Shown in pieces: positions 1 through 11,200 of a stretch of 64,000 nucleotides of DNA. Positions within the stretch are counted from its first letter, which is position 1. Each line of letters starts with the position of its first letter. Under the pieces are notes generated by a model. The model had not been told where the DNA came from. It searched no databases and saw only the letters and a list, made by a program, of their open reading frames with translations. The position numbers were made by a program, and so were the translations under genes. Origin of the DNA: Liolophura sinensis (taxonomy: Eukaryota; Mollusca; Polyplacophora; Chitonida; Chitonidae); assembly GCF_032854445.1 (NCBI RefSeq), contig NC_088295.1:51875249-51939248 (forward strand), in the 5' to 3' direction.

Positions 1-782
1 GGGATATAAATATATCTGCTATCACAGGGACTTAAATCATGGCTTGGCAACGTCAAATCATATACACGATAAAAACGGAAGGGGAGCAAAGCCACTACAC
101 CCACGCTGCTGGCCTTTACCTCTTACTTCAATCTATATCACTGAAAATTTATTCATCTTGTTTTAGCTTTCTGGCAAATAGAAATCTAATTTGGGAGCAA
201 ATACATATTTAGCATTTCTCACCTAAATTACATGTTTTAAGCACAGTGATGGAATCAAGGCAGTTAGCTCAAAATTGTCCCCTTAATAAACAGTCTTGAA
301 ACATAATTTCCATATCTCCATAACAATATTATGGTCACCATTTACATATGAAGCAACCCTTCATGAGCTTTATTACCTGACACACACATGCAAGCGTGAA
401 AAAAAGTTTTGGTTTATTTGCACAGGTGCAATTATTTTTTAACGTATGTAGAAATCTTTTATTCATATAGAACAAACTTTTATTTATACATACATATATG
501 TACAGTTCTTTTGTACATGTACAGGTAAGTGTAATTAGAAAATAAATATTGAAAGCAGCATATCATGGTATGTAACAGGAAATTTTCTGGATGGTAAGTT
601 TAAGCACAGCAATAGTACATGTGAATACCTTTACTACTACAAGGAGGTATGACCACAACACTGACAGCATTACAGTATGGCATCAGGATATGTAGAGCTC
701 ACTGGTGCAGGATTAGCGTTTCTTTGAAAACAATTCAATTAAGTTGTCTATGTTTATGTTCTAAATCCTATTCCATATGGAA
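1..782. other. Intronic sequence, nothing recognised
   Basis: AT-rich sequence with no convincing exon, RNA or repeat. By position it is probably an intron of the hexokinase gene whose last exons lie at 2022 and 4173; the upstream hexokinase exons are not visible in the window. Confidence 0.5.
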
Positions 783-1345
783 AGGTGAGTGCTATTGGAT
801 GGATAGGTGAGTGCTCTTAGATGAATAGGTGCATGTTATGGGATGGAAAGGTGAGTGCTATGGGATGGATAGGTGAGTGCTCTGAGATGAATAGGTGCAT
901 GTTATGGGATGGAAAGGTGAGTGCTATGGGATGGATAGGTGGGTGCTCTGAGATGAATAGGTGCATGTTATGGGATGGAAAGGTGAGTGCTATGGGATGG
1001 ATAAGTGGGTGCTCTGAGATGAATAGGTGCATGTTATGGGATGGAAAGGTGAGTGCTGTGGGATGGATAGGTGAGTGCTCTGAGATGAAAAGGTGCATGT
1101 TATGGGATGGAAAGATGAGTGCTATGGGATGGAAAGGCATGTGTTATGGAATGGAAATGGATGTGTTATGGAATGGAAAGATGAGTGCTATGGCATGGAA
1201 AGGCATGTGTTATGGAATGGAAAGCATGTGTTATGGGATGGAAAGGCATGTGTTAGGGGATGGAAAGGGGGATGTGATAGGATGGAAAGGTGGATGTTAT
1301 AGGATTGGAAAGGTGAGTGCTATGAGCAGAAAAGGTGTGTGTTCA
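783..1345 (+). repeat. Minisatellite, 22-bp monomer in 66-bp trimers
   Basis: Monomers of the form GATGGAAAGGTGAGTGCTATGG repeat head to tail. In the left half three diverged monomers form a 66-bp higher-order unit, and the right half is more degenerate. The lack of stops produces long spurious ORFs on both strands. Many monomers contain AG/GTGAGT, the consensus animal 5' splice site, inside what is probably a hexokinase intron. Confidence 0.9.
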
Positions 1346-1628
1346 GGGATGGGAAAATACAGCAAACATATCATGCCTGTTTGGAAAGTTTATCATTGTC
1401 ATGAGAGTTAGTACAATGCCTTTATTAGCCTTTAATTATTAATTAGCAATCTTGATAACCATAAGTTACAAAATTCATGGCTTAGTCTCTTGTGTAATAG
1501 AGTCATTATTAAGATAAATGTTAAGGGTTTAAACTAACTAAGTGTTGCATGTATGGAACTCAGGTTTTGCTTTCATGTGAAACACAAGTTGATGCACTGC
1601 ATGTGTGTTTATTGGAGCAAATCAGGGG

Positions 1629-1844
1629 GGCCCTCTGTGGCTCAGTTGGTTAGCGCACTAGCGCAGTGTAATGACCCAGAAGCCTCTCACCAATGCGGTA
1701 CGTGGGAAGGTCTGTCAGCAACCTGCGGATGGTCGTGGGCTTCCCCCAGGGTGTGTCTGGTTTCCTGCCACCATAATGCTGGCCGCCATGGTATAAGTGA
1801 AATATTCTTGAGTACGGCATAAAACTCCATTCAAATAAATAAAG
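1629..1844 (+). mobile_element. tRNA-derived SINE, family A, internally deleted
   Basis: The head carries a Pol III A-box-like block (GTGGCTCAGTTGGTTAGCGC). The body has the family's ACCTGCGGATGGTCGTGGG and CCACCATAATGCTGGCCGCC blocks, and the tail reads TTGAGTACGGCATAAAACTCC followed by AAATAAATAAA. Compared with the copies at 3889 and 61629 it lacks about 45 bp after 'ACCAATGCGG', which removes the B box. Confidence 0.85.
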
Positions 1845-2021
1845 GCATGTGTTTAAGTATTATATGTAAGTTTTGCACACAGGTGTCTCGTATAGATGCA
1901 CTCTTTGGTAGGCTTGGTACGCAATCTCTTTTTTAACTCTTCAGATTGATGAAATGGAGCAATAATATAAACCATTATTCACTGTTAAAATAACGAATTA
2001 GTAAATTGTTTTCTCCTTCAG

Positions 2022-2155
2022 ATTTGGCTGTACTTTTAAATCACATGAACAAGCCAGAAGTAACAATAGCTGTTGATGGTTCTGTCTATGAACATCACCC
2101 CAACATGCACGGCCTGATCATTGACAGACTGGCTGAACTCGTGCCTCAAACTAAG
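2022..2155 (+). CDS. HK: Hexokinase, penultimate coding exon
   Basis: The acceptor is TTTTCTCCTTCAG at 2009-2021 and the donor is AAG/GTAGGC at 2156. The exon enters in phase 1 (one base of a codon from the previous exon) and leaves in phase 0. It encodes a segment with VTIAVDGSVYEHHPNMH followed by a helix ending LVPQTK. This is the hallmark region of the large domain near the hexokinase C-terminus (VGVDGSxYxxHPxF in family members), close to the nucleotide-binding site. Hexokinase phosphorylates glucose with ATP in the cytosol. The exon pairs in phase with the one at 4173. A single- or double-domain enzyme cannot be told apart because only the C-terminal end is visible; the gene symbol is therefore generic. 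Confidence 0.9.
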
Positions 2156-2440
2156 GTAGGCACAACAAACTACAGGCTATCATCATCTTACTCTCCTCAT
2201 GCAGAGAACTGTAGCCTTCCGTCGACTACCTCTGCTGAAAGAGCTTACAAATCTGATACACATGGCTAATTAACATAATCCAGAATGACCAATGGAAATG
2301 ACCGTACCGTCATAAGTCATACCATGTTGTTGTACGGTTACTGAACGAAGCAGGAAGGTGAATATGGGCCAAATTTGGGTGACTTTAGGGTAGTCGGTGA
2401 TGCTAGGTATTGTTGAAGTAATTCTATTCTTTGTTGGCGG

Positions 2441-2592
2441 CCATTAGCAGAAGGTCTGCAGCAGCCTGCGGATGGTTGTGGGTTTCCCCCGGGCTCTGCC
2501 TGGTTTCCTCCCACCATAATGCTGGCCACCGTCGTATAAGTGAAATATACTTGAGTACGGCATAAAACACCAATCAAATAAATAAATAAATT
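2441..2592 (+). mobile_element. SINE family A, 5'-truncated, in hexokinase last intron
   Basis: Starts near GAAGGTCTGCAGCAGCCTGC and runs through the body to ACACCAATCAAATAAATAAATAAA. The tRNA-like head is missing. Confidence 0.85.
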
Positions 2593-2599
2593 CTTTGTT

Positions 2600-3888
2600 G
2601 GAAATGTGAAACTCGGCAGTAAGTTTTGTGAACATTAATGAAGACACACCTCCATGTCAACCAATGAGAATTTGTGCACAGTTTCCAAGGTATTTGGCTC
2701 ATATGGAGAGTTCATTGGTACTAGGAGTTATGCCACTTTTCGCTCATATCAGGCAATCAGGTGACTTTCCACAGAGCATGGAATTGATAGATTAGAATGG
2801 TCTACCTGTCGTAGAGAGAGCATCAGCAGTTAGTAATATGTCATTTGTGAAGGATATAAGGGGGTACCGTGCATTTGTGTGAGCATTTTGAAACTTGCAC
2901 GAACAGGTGAAATAATGATACATCTGACTCTTTATGTTCATTTGGGTGATACTTTGACCTGAAAACTTCTGTTCAGTTAAATGTGAGATCATTTGTCGGA
3001 ATAAAAACGAGGGTTTTGTGTAATTTAAGATATTAACGCAAAATCCAGAATTCACACACTTTTATTGACAAGCATATAAATGACCATGATTACACCCATT
3101 AAACAAGCCTTACACACCTCTCAGTATGGTCATATAACTGCCAGTATTTCAGGATTCATGCAACAGTAGGTACAATTAACAATTTGTCTTTTTACCTTCT
3201 TTATGTTCTTTGTTGAGCTTGCCATGGTGGGGCTGAAACATTACCAATGTGGCATTAAGCCATAATCATTTTCTTTCCTTATCAGAAATTATCTGAGTGG
3301 ATAGTAGGGTACTAGAGGTACATGTATCTGCTTGGAAGCAGATATATAACTGGATTATGTGTGAAAAACAGATAGTATTGTATCTGCCATTATTTCTAGT
3401 TGTTTTAGGCAGTACTGAAGAATTTTTCTCTTATACCGGTCAGGTTGACTAAGTCATATCACGTGAATTGACATTAACTGAATCAAGCCCTACTGGAAGC
3501 CTGAGCTTTGTGGTTGCAGTGTAGCACATTCTCAGTGTTGTCATTGTGCTGGTGATCCCTGCCATTCATATTTCATCGTTAGCTTTTATAGAACTCTGCC
3601 AAGTTGTGGTAATGCGACAAAAAGATACCTCACCTGCTAAATGTTTGTGAAAGTGACCATTAGGTGTATTCATGTTTATGTTTTATGATCACACTTCTTG
3701 AAAGGCCAAGATAATATGGTGATGTGGCTGTTCATTAGTGGAGGTGGAGTCCATTTAGTCGACCTTAAGTGATGTGTGTATTGCTTCCGCGTCTTGTCAG
3801 ACGAATGCCACAATGGGTTACATAGTCTGTAGCAATGTCTGTTTCATGTTTTTATAAGCTTTGTTAATATCATGTCTTTATATATAGT
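2600..3888. other. Rest of hexokinase last intron, nothing else recognised
   Basis: Intron sequence between two SINE copies. No coding exon with plausible splice signals and no repeats were seen. Confidence 0.5.
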
Positions 3889-4156
3889 TGAAGCTCAGTC
3901 GGTTAGCGCACTAGCGCAGCATAATGACCCAGGAGCCTCACCAATGTGGTTGCTGTGAGTTCAAGTCCAGCTCATGCTGGTGTCCTCTCTGGCCGTAAGC
4001 GGGAAGGTCTGCCAGCAACCTGCGGATGGTTTTGGGTGGTGGGTTTCCCCCGTGCTCCGCCCAGCTTTCTCCCAATAAAATGCTGGCCACCATCGTATAA
4101 GTGAAATATTCTTGAGTGCGGCGTAAAACACCAATCAAATAAATAAATAAATAAAT
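3889..4156 (+). mobile_element. Full-length SINE family A next to a splice acceptor
   Basis: The head has GCTCAGTCGGTTAGCGCAC (A box), followed by GTGAGTTCAAGTCC (B box), the body, and the tail ACACCAATCAAATAAATAAATAAA. The tail ends about 16 bp before the first base of the terminal hexokinase exon, so the element forms almost all of the sequence just upstream of that acceptor. Confidence 0.9.
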
Positions 4157-4172
4157 TCATGCCCTGTTTCAG

Positions 4173-4259
4173 GTCAAGCTGACCTTGTGTAAAGAAGGCA
4201 GTGGGAAGGGGGCAGCGCTAACAGCAGCTATTGCTCTAAAGCAGACTTCAACAAATTGA
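4173..4259 (+). CDS. HK: Hexokinase, terminal coding exon and stop
   Basis: The acceptor GCCCTGTTTCAG is at 4161-4172 and the frame is phase 0, matching the exon ending at 2155. It encodes 28 residues beginning VKLTLCKEGSGKGAAL, then TAAIALKQTSTN and TGA at 4257-4259. The 'EDGSGKGAAL' block with a short helical tail is the usual C-terminus of animal hexokinases. The tail after GKGAAL is short but within the normal range. A possible poly(A) signal AATAAA lies at 4838-4843. Joined with the previous exon it gives a continuous 72-residue C-terminal segment. Confidence 0.92.
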   Translation, partial: VKLTLCKEGSGKGAALTAAIALKQTSTN

Positions 4260-5288
4260 AAGTGAATTGACGCTGTGTAAAAATGTCCAGCCTAGCACAG
4301 CAACTCTTGACAGATTCATTGAAGATCTTACCAAGTATATCTACATACAGTACTCATGTACCAACAAGTAGTTTTGTGTGATGGGAATGCGAGCATTCTC
4401 TTATATAACTAATGAGACTGTTTTTGTGCCAGCCAAGTACTTAATTATATAGTAATTTGATGTAATCTCAGTCAGAAATGGCACATATCATTTCAATACT
4501 TTCGAGTACGCTTATTTGCTCATGCATTCGTAGAAGTCACGTCTGTCACTATTATTCAATAAGTAGATCAGTGCAGTTCAAGTTTAGACTAACAAAGCAG
4601 TTGATTTTGTTAAGGGAATGATTGAACTCATATTCTATTAGAACCCCTAGTATCTACATGTGTGTATCGTATTGTGTAACATGTAAATATCTATCTATAT
4701 ATCTATAAGGGTAACATGGGTGCTTATTTTTAAACCCTATATCATTCATCTATTATCATTTCGTTTATAGCATTTTTAGCCTTGCAATGTATGTTTCTGT
4801 CTACAAATTTTGATATCTCTAAGACTCAAAAATTAAAAATAAATTCATAACAAAATGAATTTATAAGACAGGTTACGTAGTTTATGGTGTTTTGTTGTTT
4901 TGAAAAGATCTGAGATTGTTATTGTTCCTGTCCAGAAAATTCATTTAGAAGTTTACTGCCTTAAAGTATAATGAATTGTCCATGGTATTTTAATTACATA
5001 TTATTTCTATAACATATTTTTCTTTTAACATTTTAATTTAAGACTTAACTTTTGGTTTTATTGCATCATCTTTATGATATCATTTACAGGATGCCATTTT
5101 TATGATTAAACACTCTCTCATGTACTGTAGTATTATGATTTTTTGACATTCATTTGATTTGATTTGATTCTTTTTTATCCTTTTAGCTGTGAGGGTTGGT
5201 ATATCAGTCATATTTTCCCAATCACATTATCCCGACTTATCCAGTCACAGCATTTCACCAAGTCACATTATCCCAGCACCTCACAAAG
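4260..5288. other. Hexokinase 3' UTR and flank
   Basis: AT-rich with no coding signal. AATAAA at 4838-4843 is the only well-placed poly(A) signal I see, so the 3' UTR is probably about 0.6 kb long. Confidence 0.45.
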
Positions 5289-5289
5289 T

Positions 5290-6020
5290 TGAATTGTACA
5301 AGTGTTCATGTGAGATGTCTCCATATGTATAAGTGTTCATGTGAGATGTCTCCATATGTACAAGTGTTCATGTGAGATGTCTCCATATGTACAAGTGTTC
5401 GTGTCAGTGGTCTCCATATGGACGAGTGTTCATTTGAGTTGTCTCCATGTGAGTTGTCTTCATGTTTACATCTTTCATTTGACTCCTTGTGCACAAGTCT
5501 TTGTGTGAGTTGTCTCCTTGTGCAGAAGTCTTCATGTTTGTTGTCTCCATATATACAAGTGTTTATGTGAAATGTCTCCATATGTACAAGTGTTCGTGAG
5601 AGTTGTCTCCATATGTACAAGTGGTCTTGTGAAATGTTTCCATATGTACAAGTATTCATGTGAGATGTTTCCATATGTACAAGTGTTCATGTGAGATGTC
5701 TCCATATATACAAGTGTTTATGTGAAATGTCTCCATATGTACCAGCATTCATGTGAGTTGTCTCCATATGTACAAGTGTTCATGTGAGATGTTTCCATAT
5801 GTACAAGTGTTCATGTGAGATGTCTCCATATGTACTAGTGTTCATGTGAGTTGTCTCCATGTGTACTAGTGTTCATGTGAGATGTCTCCATGTGTACAAG
5901 TGTTCATGTGACAGTCTCCATGTGTACAAATCTTCATGTGAGAGTCTCCATGTGTACAAGTCTTCATGTGAGAGTCTCCATGTGTACAAGTCTTCATGTG
6001 AGAGTCTCCATGTGTACAAC
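5290..6020. repeat. Minisatellite, 30/31-bp unit
   Basis: About 24 units of the type CATGTGAGATGTCTCCATAT plus GTACAAGTGTT. The right end (about 5880-6015) is homogenised to a 30-bp variant containing TCCATGTGTACAAGTCTT. The open frames on both strands come from the repeat (for example a repeated SLHVYKSSCE) and are not genes. Confidence 0.92.
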
Positions 6021-6029
6021 AGTTTTTCA

Positions 6030-8125
6030 GGGAAGTTTTGGATGTTTTATCAATACTCAGATTATGCACTGTATGGGTGAGAGACAAATGTTCCCCAAAG
6101 AACTTCCTGTAAAACGACCTCAACAGCCCTAAAAGCTGTGTTGATATGTACAGTTCACATTTCCACATGACACCCGTTTCTGGCAACTATAACGCTAATC
6201 GCCAACAACTCTGCTAAATGGTCAGTGTGTGACCTGTTCATCTATGGGTATGGGGATGTGTGGAAACACGACTCTTCATGTCTATCTCTATTCACAGTCT
6301 TTGTGACATTTGGAACCTGAAATCAAGTCTACATGGCTTCTGTCTGGAATAAGTGAAGTTTAGGAATTTATTTTCATGCCGTGCATTATTGTTCTTGAAA
6401 GCTGGCCATGTGTAACTTCAAACTCGTCTGATTGCGCTGTGCAGTTATTAGTAAGGATTTATTGGTGATAATCCAGCATACCAGATGGACATTGGGCCTT
6501 TGTTGGCTAAGTGACCCAAAGTCTTTCTCAAATAGCAGTGGCCACGACCAAGAGGTCATAAGCTCAAAATTGGCTGCCTCTTTTAGTCACAAGGTTTGAA
6601 CAATACTCGGTGTTACTGAAAGTGAACATGAAGTCAGCCACTAAAGCTGAATTAATTTATACAGTAGTATTCCAGAAGTGTTCTAAAAATTTTTTTTAAA
6701 CTTCTACACTGCTTATCAACAATATAAATAGCAAACAATAGACAGTAACTAGCCACTCATTTGGTGATACCATTTAGCCTTGTTATAGATACATATATCT
6801 ACAGTGACCTCACAATACCTAGGGGCTCTTCCGTACTATTGGTATTAAACAATGTGGCAATGAGAAAATACAAACAGAAACACCCGACACCCAACCAAAG
6901 AGTATAAGCTCTGTTCTGTGTTCAAACTGCTGATGTTTTAGTTCGGGGCTCGGTCAGGACAATTTTCATGGATACAAGCATCTACTGGCTGTACCAACTT
7001 TAGGGAATTTACCGAACAGAACCTTCTGATTGCTAACAAATCCCCTTTCAGATTTTGGGAAGATGTAATTTTGTAATAAATCTGACTTTGCTGAAGAAAA
7101 ATGCCAAGTCACAATATTTTTCTTCAAGCAAAAACTCTCCCAAGGTGACATTCTTGCCAGCTCACCCTGACAAGTTACTGCAGTATCCTGCCCAACATGT
7201 TTGCATTGTGACACAGGCAGCCGTTCTCAGTGCCCTGCTCATAAACGTGTGGCTCAAAATGCATCAGTTTAACACATAAACTAACCGCAAAGTCCAATCT
7301 ATTGCACCAATATCTGTCTATCCACTATACGAAACCACACTGTCAATCGACAGCTAATAGGTTTTATTTGACGTGACAGTCAATTGTCATGTGACACTTT
7401 CAGCTAGTGACCGGCCGACTTCATAAGGGCTTCTACAACATGGATACTCAGGAGTGAATTGTTGATCAGTGCCATATACTCAATGCTGCACTACATCTTC
7501 TCATCTTTCAAAACTTCACCGAATTTTTTGTCCTATATCATTTTTTCTATGTATATATAGTGGCAAATTTTATGTTCACTTTGAAGATGATATTTATGAT
7601 GATATGATGATATATCAAAACCTTACAAATCTTCCCTGCCAACAACAGGCAATACACGTTCATATGAAAATACAGAATTTTGACATTTATTCACGACAAC
7701 ATATAGTACATTTCGTATCACACAAAAAAGTGCTAAATGTACAATGCATATGATGAACTAAATAGCTTATTCCAAATTTAATTTTGTCCAAGACGTGAAA
7801 GTTCCGGAGAAAAATGGTATTTTTGAGCATTAACATGAATAAGGTAACACTGATCACAATATTACAACTAGAAATCACATTCTGCTAATGATGTTCAGAG
7901 AATTCAATAGGATAACAATTGCATGCCATGTCCCATAAGTACTGCCTATTCAGATGTTCTTTAACTGAATGAAGAAAGTCTTCAAAAACTGTACAGTAGT
8001 CCTACAGATTTAGATCTGGTGTTCAAATGGTACATACACAAAAGTGCAAGATGTGTAAATATGTGGCAGTTTTCATACAGATGTTTCAGCCTTCAGCATT
8101 TAGGTTGGATTGAACAAACCCTTAT
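6030..8125. other. Intergenic, includes probable stefin 3' UTR
   Basis: No convincing gene. The minus-strand stefin transcript must end somewhere below 8126. A minus-strand AATAAA (TTTATT on +) lies at 7686-7691 and is a possible poly(A) signal. The short ORFs around 7000-7800 look random. Confidence 0.4.
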
Positions 8126-8251
8126 TCAGAAATACTCTATTGGATCCTCAGGTTTCTTGTCAAACTGGATGGCCACAAGCTCCTCTTCCCCGGCCCCCGG
8201 TAGTGGGCGGAACACCCGCAGGTGGGCGTAATTGTCACCTCCCAAGGATAC
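8126..8251 (-). CDS. CSTB: Stefin / cystatin-B, exon 3 (C-terminal)
   Basis: On the minus strand the acceptor TTGCAG precedes 8251 and the stop ends at 8126. The exon encodes 41 residues that start VSLGGDNYAHLRVFRPLPG and end KPEDPIEYF. It holds the second hairpin loop (LP of 'RPLPG'; type-1 cystatins usually have LP or QSLP here) and the C-terminal YF typical of stefins. The phase is 0, matching exon 2. See the entry for 8126-12783. Confidence 0.95.
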   Translation of the reverse strand, partial: VSLGGDNYAHLRVFRPLPGAGEEELVAIQFDKKPEDPIEYF

Positions 8252-11200
8252 CTGCAACAGAAAAGTCAAATTAAGACGAGCTATATTTATCCCTGGGTGT
8301 GTGAACAATCTGGATTGCCAATACTCTCACCATCTAACAATCATTGAAGACCACTTGTCTACCACCAATATGGTGTGCTTGTTATCTCAATGTCAAACAT
8401 AAGAAATTCCTCAGTAACTTGCCACAGGTGGGTGAACACTCTGGTTTCCTCCACTCATAAAACTGCTTGCCATCGCACTGATGAAAAATTCTTGAGTATG
8501 GCGTTTAACAACAATCATATTAATAAACAGTCTGATAAGCCCAAGTGTAGAGGAAGGCAAAGAGCAACACTGCAACCCATCACCAAGCACTAGTAAGTTC
8601 AAAACAGGCTACATGTCATCAAGTTTTTATTTCATATAATCAAAACAATTTATGAGCATTAAACTGTACAAAAAAACTACTCTTTTCAGATATCCCCAAG
8701 GTAAAAAATATAGAGTAAATTAAGTTTCTTGGAGTTGTCTTTATCAAAATCTGTCATGGATACCACATGAGATATCTTAAATAAATTACAATTTGAAACT
8801 ATGTAAAGAATTTAAACAGAAAAAAAAACAGTTACTGGATTTTTTTTGCTCATTTCACCCATGTCTTTCCCCTGCTATTGCCCTGTGGAATAGGGTAAAA
8901 CCTAAAATAGGGTGGAACCCACCTAACTGACATCTTTCATATCTTACAATAGTGTGTAGACCTAATTCATACCACTTCATGACAGACTTGCCCACAGCGT
9001 ACCCCTACTGCAGCTACCAAAAATCTTTAATACATCTTCTCTTGCCCCAACACTGTATATTGTATATTATCTGTATATTATCTTTTTAACTTTCTAGCAG
9101 ATATTCAAAATTGCTTCAAAATACCATGAGATGAGTATCTTACACAAAACTAAAGATAAATCTCCATGGACCATTTATAAAAACTAATCTGCAATGTATT
9201 TCTTCATGTGATCCACTTAAAAAGCATTGTATGTTCAGGATTACAATAAAGTGCGCTTAATAGTGTAAATGCTAGGACCATAACCGTTATAAAATGTCTA
9301 AGCCATAAAATGCTGTGCTGACCATGGAGGACATTTACATGTAGGCTACATCACACAGACTACACGTAGGCTGCATCACACAGACTACATGTAGGCTACA
9401 TCACACAGACTACACGTAGGCTGCATCACACAGACTACACGCAGACTACATCACGCAGACTACACGCAGGCTGCATCACGCAGGCTACATCACACAGACT
9501 ACACGTAGGCTACATCACACAGACTACATGCAGGCTGCATCACACAGACTACTTGTTGGCTACATCACACAAACTACATGCCGGCTACATCACACAGGCT
9601 ACATGTTGGCTGCATCACACAGACTACATGCAGGCTGCATCACACAGGCTACTTGTTGGCTACATCACACAAACTACATGCTGGCTACATCACACAGGCT
9701 ACATGTTGGCTACATCACACGGACTACATGTAGGTTACATCACACAGACTACATGTAACTAGAAAATCAGTGAAGATATTCACCTTTATGAAAAAATTGG
9801 TTCCTGCAACAACCTGGGACTTGTAATGTGTTGCTGTAAATTCACTGAAGTTTCTTCCTTCAGACTTCCTCACTGCCTGTGGTCGAACCTGAAAAATTGA
9901 AGTTTAACGTAGATTATGCCAGCATGGTTCCAAAAAGTTACGTAATTCAATTATCTGCGTATTTAATTCAAATGTACACAGTGAGAGTTACATATACAAT
10001 TTAAATACAATGCATTAACTAAATGTAACAATACAAAATCATTTAGGAAATACAGCTTAAATTGGTAAATGTTACAGGTACATGAAATGAGAAGGACATG
10101 TGACTGCATATGTGACTACTCATCAGTTTGTTTATTGATGTTTTTATTGATTTGACTGTAGCTTACTCCACAATAATTCACTAACATAACAGTAGCGCAG
10201 GTTGTTTGGGTAGAGGGAGCCATGAAAAAGGATTTAGTGACGTCAAAACAAGCAACTGAAAGACTCGAGGAACTCAACCAATCCCCCTTACATATTTCCT
10301 AACAAAAGTATGTTTCCAAATAATTATTTAAGCTACCTGGTAATATATAATACTGGTAGAGAAGGATTAGTAGTAGCAGGAAGTAAGGGCATAAGCAGGC
10401 CCTAGTTCAGCAATGCCCAAAAGTACAAAGGTGTTCCTATTGATTTCATTTAATGTAATAGGGTGATACAATATCTCAATGCCAGTAGACTACAGCGAAC
10501 AAATGTACTTGTGCATTAACACCAAGGCCCTCAATTCTCACTTAGCATAAGAGAGCGGCCCAATCACATAATAATGCTGGCCTTACTATTTATATCCAGT
10601 TCAATGTGTTGGGATGCAATCAGACTTATGTCAACCAATGTTGTATTTAACTGTAATCAAGTACACCGTCCAAATGATGGGCTAACGTCGGCTGACTAAT
10701 AGAACGCAACAGAATTGTTTAAATACTATCAGCTCCTGACCAGTAAATGGTAAAAATGTTGACATTCATTTGTTCAGAATTAAACATTTATTTATTTATT
10801 TATTTGATTGGTATTTTACAACATACTAAAGAATGTTTGTGAGACTATACGTTCAAATATTGACATCTAAAGTAGAATCACATTGTCATACATAGATGTT
10901 AGGCTCTAATTAGACAGGGCTAGGATCTTGCCATTAAATCAAGAAGAAAAGCCAAAATTATAATACTGTCATATAAATATTGAGTTGTAAAACGTTGCGC
11001 TGGTAAGAGATGTCACTGAGGGCAATTCAAACTGCATTTGATGCGGTCGCTGTGAGTTGAAGTCCAGCTCATGCTGGCTTCCTCTCCGGTTGTACATGGG
11101 AAGGTCTGCCAGCAGCCTGCGGATGGTCGTGGGTTTCCCCCAGGCCGTGCCCGTTTTCCACCCACCATAATGCTGGCCGCCGTCGTATAAGTGAAATATT

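Noticed and set aside
817-1411. Long ORFs on both strands over 783-1345
   Set aside because: Products of a stop-free minisatellite.
9528-9762. Overlapping ORFs in the 25-bp array of stefin intron 2
   Set aside because: Repeat-derived; the array sits between two confirmed stefin exons.
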